DNA from: DATFKA01 sp042095835
GTDB taxonomy: Bacteria > Bacteroidota > Bacteroidia > Chitinophagales > Saprospiraceae
Length of the DNA stretch: 10,378 bases
Direction of reading: 5' to 3'
Assembly (NCBI GenBank): GCA_042095835.1
Contig: JBELML010000178.1
Coordinates: 1 to 10,378 of the forward strand
Shown here in pieces: positions 1 through 8,500 of this stretch (position 1 is its first letter; the number at the start of each line of letters is the position of its first letter). The notes under the pieces are model-generated. The model saw nothing but the letters and a program-made list of their open reading frames with translations, was not told where the DNA came from and searched no databases. The position numbers and the translations under genes are program-made.

Positions 1-3000
1 CCACAATGCGTTGTAGTAGCTCTACATTGGGCTCCTGTACCCAACCAAAGTCCATCGTCAAATCCGTCAGTGTATCTGGATAGTTCAGTACCATCGGTAC
101 ATCTCCATTCGCATCCTCGCCTGTCACTAGTCCGGCTTCTATGAGGTCTGGTAGACTGAAGCTGTAGGTCGGATCACCGTTGCTATCTTCTAGTGTATCT
201 GGTGCAATATTCGCTACTCTAGTTAGAATCTTGCGCTCTGGTGTGAGCTCGAAGCGTGGTGTAGGAGTACCGTCTATAGTGACTGTATCTGGGTTGCTAA
301 TATCGTACAGCGTACTATCTGAAGCATAAATCGTATCCATGCCAACATTGGTGCTGTTCGCATATTTCAATGGTAGTACCGTAAAGCTTCCTTCTTGTAG
401 TCCACAGAAGTAGTAAATACCATCCGCAGTGCCCGCTCCCATATCTTCCATCTCTCCTAAGCTACCTGTGGCGCTAGTCTTGATGTATTTGCGATCATCA
501 TCTGTATCAAAAACCCCATCTTCTCCATGCCAGATCAGCACAAAGTCTACATCATTGATCCCTTCTTCGTCGATGTGAGTACCTGCATTTGGTGCGTCGG
601 TGAATTCTTGATCTCCTCTGAGATCATTATCAAACCAGGTGTATTGACCTACTTTAGCTACTGGCAAGTGGTAGTCTTCTACCTCTCCACCAATCAGCAA
701 ACTATCAGGCCCTACATCATCTGGATTTGGCTCACAGTTCATTCTAAAGCGGGCTCTGATTGCTCCGCCCTGGAAGGTCGCATCTTCTGGTACGGTGAAG
801 CAGAAGCGAATCGTCGTATCTGTACCGTTGGGTAGCAGTGGATTCACATTATCCGCCATCAAATTACCATCCCGCTTATTGAAGACCACTCTTTCGTCTG
901 CTTGTAGAATCGAATCGCCATCAAAGTCGATCCAGGCACTCACAAAGGTGTTGCCATCTCTACTCAGGCCTGCGGTATCTTCGGCCGTATAGGTTACTTC
1001 CACACAGGCTTCATAGCCTGGTACTAGTGGCGTTGGGAATTCAATTCCATCTTCATCATCGCCAGGGGTAGCGAGTACACCTTGTACATAATCACTGATC
1101 GTGCCATCATCTCCGTTTGCTCTCAGACCAGCTAGTGCTTCTGGCTGACCATCTCGCTCACCATCTACTCCAAATCCTAGGAATTTATTCGGTTGGATGA
1201 TGTGTTTTGGGCCTCCTACACTATCTACTGTCACATAACTCGTATCCGGTAGATCTCCATAATCAACCCCAACAAAAGCAAAGTCGTAGGTCTGATCATA
1301 GGTCGAATCTGTAAACATCTTAAACGTTGAACCCACTGGATCTAAATCCGTCACCCCATCTTCTTCAAGGGGCTGATCTCCTATTGAATCCAATAAGAAC
1401 ATCACCTGTACCGAATCTAGTCCCATACTTGGGAAGAGTAGCCCATCACTATCTAGGCTATCCGTAGTTGTACTCGTATCCGCAATACTCGGCTGCATAT
1501 CTTCGGGTGTGATCACCACGATTTTATACATACTTGTGTCGTTCTCGATTAATCCGCAGAAGTAGTAGCGACCTTCATCGCTGTGATCAGGAGTAGTGCT
1601 GGCATCTACGTTTTTACCAATACCCGTAGAATCGATACTTTCAAAGTCATCCGCCGTACCGAAGAGTCCATCTTCTCCAGCGTGAATTAACACCACCTGT
1701 ACACTATCTATGCCGGGCTCAAAGTCTTGTTGAATACCATCGTAGTTCCAATCTTCCCAAACTAGGTTACCGATTTTCACGAGTGGTACGATATAATCTT
1801 CGACTTCACCGCCTGGGATCACACCATCTGGGCCCATGCCCGTTTCACAACCTAAGCGTACTCTTACTCTCGCTTCTCCTCCTGGGAAACTCGCATCTGC
1901 TGGTACAATGAAACAGACCACCATCTCTTGAGTTCCTGGCATCGCTGTCAATGGTAGGGAACCATCTCCCAAAGCAACTTGATTATCTACACTTGGTCCA
2001 GCACTAATGAAAGTCACCGAATCCGCTGCACTGAAGTCTTCTGTGCCATCTGTATCTAAATACATCTCGATATAGGCTACATCGGGTCTGACAAATCCGT
2101 TCAAATTGCTATTGTCGAACACATAGGTGAATCTGACCTTCGCTGTATCTCCAGGAATAAGTGGTGTTAAGAATTCTACACCATCTTCGTCGGCGATATC
2201 TTCATCATCATCACCTTCGGCTGTTGCACTTGGCGCACCGTCTTCATCACTATCAATTGCTGCTCCTAAGTATTTATCTGGTTGGATGATGTGGCTTGCT
2301 CCTTCGTCATTATTCAGACTATCACTGGTCACATATTCCGGATCAGGTAAATCGCCAAAGTCTTCCATGATGAAGGCGATATCGATCGTTTGATCGTAAG
2401 TCGAGTCTGCAAAGTTCGCAAATGGATCTCCGGGTGGTAGATCCGTTAAACCGTCTTCTTCAACCGGTAAATCGCTTACATCATCTAGTAAGAACATTAC
2501 ACTTACACTATCGCCCATTCCTTGAATACCATCATTATCTAAGCTATCCGTAGTCGTGAATACATTGATACTATCACTGCGGTTGTATTCGTCTGGTGCA
2601 TCAAATAGTAGTTTATACATCGATGTATCGTTCTCGATTAGACCGCAGAAGTAATAGCGGCCATCATCGCCATGTGGCTCTCCTACTGCATTTTTATCAA
2701 CTCCTGTGGTATCTACACTTACAAAGTCATCCGCTGTACCAAAAACTTGGTCTTCTCCGGCGTGGACTAAAGTCACTACCACTGAGTCGATTCCTGGTTC
2801 ACCTGTATCTTGGATACCGTTATTGTTGTAGTCTTCCCATACTAGGTTACCTACTTTAGCTAATGGCACTAGGTAGTCTTCTACTTCTCCACCTGGCACT
2901 ACGCCATCAGGGCCCATGCCCGTTTCGCAACCTAAGCGTACCCTTACTCTGGCCTCTCCACCTGGGAAACTAGCATCCTCTGGTACAATGAAACAGACTA

Positions 3001-5409
3001 CTGTATCTCTTACTCCACTCGCTGCTGGGATGGCTAAAGATCCATTATTCAAGACCGTCTGGGTAGATACATCCGGACCAGCACTAAGGAAAGTAACGGA
3101 ATCCGCGGCGCTGAAGTCTTCTGCTCCATCTATATCTAAATACATCTCGATATAGCCGGTATTTGGACGGACAAATCCATTCAAATTGCTATTGTCGAAT
3201 ACGTAAGTGAATCTGACTTTCGCTGTATCTCCTGGAATCAGTGGTGTTAAGAATTCTACACCATCGTGATCATCTAAATCATCATCATCATCACCCATAC
3301 CATCTGCACTTGGCGCTCCATCTTCATCACTATCGATGAGAGCTCCTAAGTATTTATCTGGTTGGATGATGTGGCTAGCTCCTTCGTCATTATTCAGACT
3401 ATCACTGGTCACGTACTCCAGATCGGGTAAATCTCCAAAGTCTTCCATGATGAAGGCTACGTCAAAGGTTTGATCATAGGTGGAGTCCACAAAAGTGCCA
3501 GATGTAGTTCCTGGTGGTAAATCTGTTATTCCATCTTCATTTCTCGGTATAACCGTTAAATCGTCTAATAAGAACATCAAACTGACTGTGTCGCCAGCTG
3601 CATTCACCAATCCATCATTATCTAAGCTGTCGGTCGTTCCCATTACATTAATACTGTCACTTGGGTTATAGCCATCGGGGGCCTCGAAGACCAACTTATA
3701 CATACTTGTATCGTTTTCTAATAAACCGCAGAAGTAGTAACGACCAGGATCGGCGTGAGGCCCAACCGCATTTTTACCTACCCCGGTAGAATCTATAGCG
3801 GAGTAATCATCTGTAGTTCCAAAAATTCTATCTTCGCCGGCGTGAATTAAAGTCACTTTTACCGAATCGATCCCTGGTTCTCCTACATCTTGGATACCAT
3901 TATTATTATAATCCTCCCAGACTAAGTTCCCTACTTTGGCAATATTGATTTTATAATCTTCTACCTCTCCACGAGGGACAATCTCTCCTTCGTCCAGTTT
4001 GTCAGGACCATTTGCGTCTTGGGCGCCATCTATACTCAAACGGAAGCGTGCAAACACCATAGCATCGTTGAAAATTGCATCTACTGGTACATCAAAGCAA
4101 ATTTCTTCCTCGGTAAGGGCATTCATAGAGGCGATATTACCTGTAGTCAAATTAAGCTCTTCACCTGGATCTAAAGTACCTGAATCATCCCAGTCAATCC
4201 AACCTTGGAAGATTGCTGTAGAATCTGTCATATTCGTCGCGCTCACCTTAATACATGCTTGATTCCCTGGTATGAGTGGTGTGGTAAATATAATCCCATC
4301 TTCTTCACTGCCATCTCCACTCGCATCAAGCGTTGGTGTACCATCTAAATCACAAATCACTGTGTCTCCTAAGAAAAGTCCTGGAACTACAGCGTGTACC
4401 GCTCCCCCGTCCATCATGGAAGTTAAGAAATCATCGTTGCTATCCGTAGTAGTAGCTTGTGGTAAATCTCCATAATCCAAGCAGGCAAAACCTTGATCGT
4501 GCGTCTCATCTGTTTGCATATCCGCAAAGGTACCTGTTGAATCTGGGGCGTCGTCGCCGTTACCCATTTCAAGTTCAGGAAGCGTCGTTACATCTCCAAT
4601 CGTAAAGGTGTCCATCACCATACTCAAATCCATACCCGTTATTCCTCCATCACTATCTTCATCGTCATCCCCATTGCTCATCACATCTCTACGGGTTGGC
4701 GTCAAACCATCCGGACTAAGGAAAGTCAATTTATACGTTCCAGGGATTAAACCGCAGTAGTAATATTCGCCTTGTTCAAAAGCATAAGTGCCATCTGGTC
4801 CGGTAGTTAAGGTCGCATAGGTAGAATCATCTGCATTACCCAACGTACCATCTTCTCCAGCCCAAATCAATTGCACCGTCACTCCATCAATACCTGGCTC
4901 ATCATCATCCTGATCTCCATCAAAATTGTAATCTTCGAATACCAGATTACCAATCTTGGCTACGTTGATTTTGTAATCCTCTACTTCTCCTCGAGGCACA
5001 ATAGAAGCTTCATTAAATTTTTCTGGTCCATTCGCCGTTTGGGCGCCATCTATACTCAAGCGGAAGCGCGCAAATACCATCCCATCGTTAAAGATAGCAT
5101 CCAATGGAACATCAAAACATATCTTTTCATCTGTCCATTCGCTCATTGGATCTAAGGTAGCATCTTCAAGATTCAGCTCTTCTCCTGCATCCAGTTGACC
5201 ATTATTATTCCAGTCGATCCAACCTTGTAATAAGGCCATCGAATCTGTTTCGTTCATCGCATTAACCGTTATACAAGCTCCATTACCAGGTACTAGTGGT
5301 GTGGTAAAGGCGATCCCATCTTCTTCACTACCATCTCCACTCGCATCAAGCGTAGGTGTACCATCTAAATCACAAATCACTGTGTCTCCTAAGAAAAGTC
5401 CTGGAACTA
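1..5409 (-). CDS. Giant modular surface protein, continuation (GEVED/SdrD_B modules 2-6); partial at both ends
   Basis: This is the downstream part of the gene that starts at 10221. Read with codon first bases at positions equal to 1 modulo 3, I translated it at many points (the left 240 bases, all domain junctions and all SdrD_B loops) and met no stop. It contributes about 1,800 residues and is still open at the left edge. It has the rest of GEVED 2, then SdrD_B 2, followed by four complete GEVED+SdrD_B pairs. Each GEVED domain ends in the signature GEVEDY, followed by a junction such as KVGNLVWEDYNNNG, an acidic loop and an SdrD_B-like beta domain with YYFCGL. No start codon is expected here; a separate gene would be an artefact of the gap. 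The final residues (DFGWVQEPNVELLQRIV) leave the repeat pattern, so a different C-terminal region follows outside the window. Whether that carries a T9SS sorting domain cannot be seen. Confidence 0.85.
30..1258 (-). repeat. Module 6: GEVED domain (671-1258) plus diverged terminal SdrD_B-like domain (about 30-670)
   Basis: The longest GEVED domain of the set at 588 bp: GDLPDTSYVTVDSVGGPKH, IIQPNKFLGFGVDGERDGQP, and GEVEDYHLPVAK at 671-688. It carries an extra stretch (NGDDGTISDYVQGVLATPG) before DDEDGIEF. The SdrD_B-like part starts VGQYTWFDNDLRGDQ and has a roughly 15-residue insert (EFTDAPNAGTHIDEEG) in the loop that is compact elsewhere. It keeps YYFCGL. It ends TMDFGWVQEP where every earlier module has D-F/Y-G-D-L-P, so no seventh GEVED follows. 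The left boundary is approximate. Confidence 0.7.
1259..2356 (-). repeat. Module 5: GEVED domain (1793-2356) plus SdrD_B-like domain (1259-1792)
   Basis: Opens GDLPDPEYVTSDSLNNDEG and closes GEVEDYIVPL (GEVEDY at 1793-1810). The 564-bp GEVED domain is nearly the same as in module 4. The SdrD_B part is 534 bp, slightly longer than in module 4, with loop DWNYDGIQQDFEPGID and YYFCGLIENDTSMYKI. It ends STYDQTYDFAFVGVDYGDLP, leading into module 6. Confidence 0.8.
2357..3436 (-). repeat. Module 4: GEVED domain (2873-3436) plus SdrD_B-like domain (2357-2872)
   Basis: Opens GDLPDLEYVTSDSLNNDEG, then ASHIIQPDKYLGA and closes with GEVEDYLVPL (GEVEDY at 2873-2890). The GEVED domain is 564 bp, 45 bp longer than in modules 1-3. 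The SdrD_B part has DYNNNGIQDTGEPGID and YYFCGLIENDTSMYKL. It is a near duplicate of module 5 at a period of 1,080 bp; for example the sequence at 3354-3411 matches 2274-2331 with one visible mismatch. Confidence 0.8.
3437..4471 (-). repeat. Module 3: GEVED domain (3953-4471) plus SdrD_B-like domain (3437-3952)
   Basis: The GEVED domain (GDLPQATTTDSNDDF through GEVEDYKI) is a near copy of module 2, at a period of 1,020 bp. The SdrD_B part is different in type: VGNLVWEDYNNNGIQDVGEP, GRYYFCGLLENDTSMYKL, then STYDQTFDVAFIMEDF. That is the type found in modules 4 and 5. This module therefore looks like a chimera of two module families joined at the GEVED/SdrD_B boundary. Confidence 0.8.
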
Positions 5410-5556
5410 NNNNNNNNNNNNNNNNNNNNNNNNNNNNNNNNNNNNNNNNNNNNNNNNNNNNNNNNNNNNNNNNNNNNNNNNNNNNNNNNNNNNNNNNNNN
5501 NNNNNNNNNAAGAAATCATCGTTGCTATCCGTAGTAGTAGCTTGTGGTAAATCTCC
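4472..5556 (-). repeat. Module 2: GEVED domain (4973-5556, containing the gap) plus SdrD_B-like domain (4472-4972)
   Basis: Starts at GDLPQATTTDSNDDF and runs into the N block. It resumes at VPGLFLGDTVICDLDG and closes at GEVEDYKI (4973-4990). As printed, the GEVED part is 584 bp; with a 35-base gap it is 519 bp, matching modules 1 and 3. Its GEVED domain is close to that of module 3, with long stretches identical in DNA, but its SdrD_B part (EYYYCGLIPGTYKLTF, SPDGLTPTR, QTDETHDQG) resembles module 1. The acidic loop is DYNFDGDQDDDEPGID. Confidence 0.8.
5410..5509. other. Assembly gap of exactly 100 Ns inside module 2
   Basis: Exactly 100 Ns, the usual placeholder for a gap of unknown size. 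The left flank (5355-5409) is identical over 55 bases to 4335-4389 in module 3, and the right flank from 5510 is identical to the sequence from 4425 onward. In module 3 the two flanks are separated by 35 bases (4390-4424), so the missing piece is most simply 35 bases. By analogy it would encode about 12 residues resembling LTSMMDGGAVHA. The apparent TAG at 5407-5409 in the upstream frame results from the wrong gap length. Confidence 0.95.
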
Positions 5557-8500
5557 ATAATCCAGGCAGGCGTAGCCTTGATCGTGGGTCTCATCCGTCT
5601 GGGCATCTGGAAAGCCGTTGACTACTCCACCAACATCTCCATTACCATCTTCGCCAGTAGGTAAATTTTCAATATTAGCCAGCGTAAAGGATTCCATGGT
5701 CATACTAAAATCCATCCCCGTCACAGTTCCATCACTGTCTACTACATCTACTCCATTACTATTCACATTACTACGTGTTGGAGTCAAGCCCGCAGGGCTC
5801 GTAAAAGTCAATTTATAATTACCTGCTATCAGTCCACAGAAGTAATACTCGCCTTGATCAAAAGTTCCTGAGCCAGTAGTTACCGTTCCTAGGTCCATAT
5901 CAGCTGCTGTTCCAGATCCTCCTACGGCATTGTCGGTACCTAACCAAACTAAGTTCACTGGTACATCATTGATACCAGGTTCTCCCATATCTTGTTGTCC
6001 ATCAAAATCGTAGTCTTCAAAAACAAGGTTACCAATTTTCCCAAGGGTCAATTTATAATCTTCCACCTCTCCATCGGTTGCCACTCCGTTAGCGCCCAAA
6101 CTTGCATCTGTACTTAAGCGGAATCGGCTATAAAGTAAGCCGCCCGTAGAGTAAGTGGTGGTACTTGGTACCGCAAAGGTGATCTTCTCGGTAACGGCTG
6201 CTCCCGTACTCGCGAAACTGGTGTTGCCAGCAATAACGCTAATGGCTTCTAAAGTTCCATCTCCATCGAAATCAATAAACCCAAAGAAATTGGCCGCTTG
6301 ACCACTATTATTGAAGACCGTCACATTGATCATTGCTGTATCACCTGCTACTAGTGGTGTCAAAAATTCAATACCATCTTCATCATCCATTCCTGTACCA
6401 TCGTCACCTGCTCCTGGCATCGCTCCAGCCATTACATCGGGAGCTCCATCATCTTCGGCATCTACTTGTGCACCTAAATACAAGAGGGCTACATCAGAAC
6501 TATTGAATAAAATCGGGTGCACAGCTCCATTGCTACCCATGGTAGTAGAATAGATTGGCTCGGGTAAATCTCCTAAATCACAACCTACTAAGAAGATACC
6601 TTGCGCACTTGCATCTGTATCACAGGTAGTGCCTTCGTCGGTAATCTCAGTAATAATCAAAGTATAGTAGCCTGCTGCTAGGTTGTTGGCAAGATTGAAT
6701 GTACCTACTCCACTTCCATTAAAGGATACGCCCGTAGTGTTCATCGCAGCACCATCTAAGGTATAATCAACCCGGTAAGTCGTCGTCGTCAATAAATTAG
6801 GTGCCGTAATTGTAACTGTTGGTGCTAATCCTGTACAAACGCTATCTACTGATACGGCTAAACCGGTAATATCGGGGTTAATATTCACCGTTAATACACC
6901 AGCAGCAGCACTTGTTGTTGTACAAGATATACCATTTGCCAATTCAGTGACAAGGACTCTAAATTGATGATTATCCTGGCTTGTTGTCGTATTGAGTACC
7001 GTCAAAGTCGCTCCATCTGTACCCGAGTAAGTTGTTCCATCATTAATAGGACTAAATGTACCTCCACCGTTGGTACTGACTTCCCACTGATATCCTGTAA
7101 TGGTACCTCCTGTATTTCCAGGAGAAGCGGTTACACTAAATGTAGCATTATCACCAGCACACACTTCATCGTTTGCTGGGTCTGAAATACTAGCAGAGTT
7201 ATTGACATTGACAGTCACCTGTGAGGTATCATTACTACATCCGCCACTACCCGTAACTACATATCGAAAAACATAAGCTGTCGTAGCTCCATTTGGTACA
7301 AACATACTTGAACCATCCGTATATGTTGCTCCGCTACCGGATACATTTGACCACGTCCCTCCTCCATCAGGGCTACCACTAAGCTGCGCACTTAAATCAA
7401 TCGCAGTAGATTGGTTTGAACAAGCATCTGTACTACCATCTGTCCCTGCATTCGGTTCTTGAGTGATATTAACAGTCACCTGTGAGGTATCATTACTACA
7501 TCCGCCACTACCCGTAACTACATATCGAAAAACATAAGCTGTCGTAGCTCCATTTGGTACAAACATACTTGAACCATCCGTATATGTTGCTCCGCTACCG
7601 GATACATTTGACCACGTCCCTCCTCCATCAGGGCTACCACTAAGCTGCGCACTTAAATCAATCGCAGTAGATTGGTTTGAACAAGCATCTGTACTACCAT
7701 CTGTCCCTGCATTCGGTTCTTGAGTGATATTGACGGTCACTGATGTCATATCCGTATTACAACTTGGCTCGGTCACTGTATAGATGAATACGTAATTCGT
7801 TGTCGCACCATTGGGTACAAACATATTAGAGCCAGCCGTATAAGTTGCCCCGCTACCTGATTGTAAGGACCAAACTCCCGTGCCAACTCCATTACCACCC
7901 GTAACCAACCCATCTAAATTGATAGCAGTGGTGGAATTACTACAAACAGTAGTACTACTGCCTGTACCTGCTTCAGGTTGCACTGGACAAACTATAGTAC
8001 AGTTAATTGTAGGTGTGGTTACTGGAATATCAACTGAGCACCCGTTACCCTGGTTGAATAAACGGATCACATAACTTTGATTGTGTTGTAAACTAGAGAA
8101 AGTAACCGTATTAGTTACAGGTACCGTTTGTAAACCTGTAGCAGTAGCTGACATGTCATAAGATGGACCATCGTATTGTGTTGCTCCTGGAGAGCTAATT
8201 CCAACCACATCGGAATTTGAAATACCAGGAATAGTAATGGTTGCATTATCATTAGGCGTATTTAGGCCCGCACATGTACCTTGAGCTGGAACTGCAGCTC
8301 CACTGTTTGGAGGATCCACGGCACAAATTTCTATCGTAATAGTAAATTCTCCGCACTCAGATGCGCCGGTAGTCATTCCTACTGAAGAAAGTTCAAAAGT
8401 CGAGCAACCACCGCCCATCAAGGTGATGGTTAGCGCACATGGATCAAAAGATAAGTTAGCATTAGGAACAGTATTAGACCACATCCCTTCACAAATACTT

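Noticed and set aside
5407..5409. In-frame TAG stop ending the gene from 10221
   Set aside because: It is reached only because the 100-N placeholder shifts the frame. The equivalent bases in module 3 are read in another frame (V-V-P-G), and a 35-base gap removes the stop.
5370..5606. Minus-strand 78-codon open frame across the gap
   Set aside because: Out of frame with the GEVED domain on the right side and made partly of Ns; a shadow of the main gene.
1..6573. Staphylococcal Sdr-type MSCRAMM
   Set aside because: SdrD_B-like domains are shared, but the pairing with GEVED domains, the DUF7948-like N-terminus and the lipobox fit Bacteroidota; no SD-dipeptide repeat or LPXTG motif is visible.
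7211..7731. Direct repeat considered as an insertion sequence or CRISPR array
   Set aside because: The units are 260 bp, in frame, adjacent without spacers, and encode a recognisable Ig/PKD-like domain.
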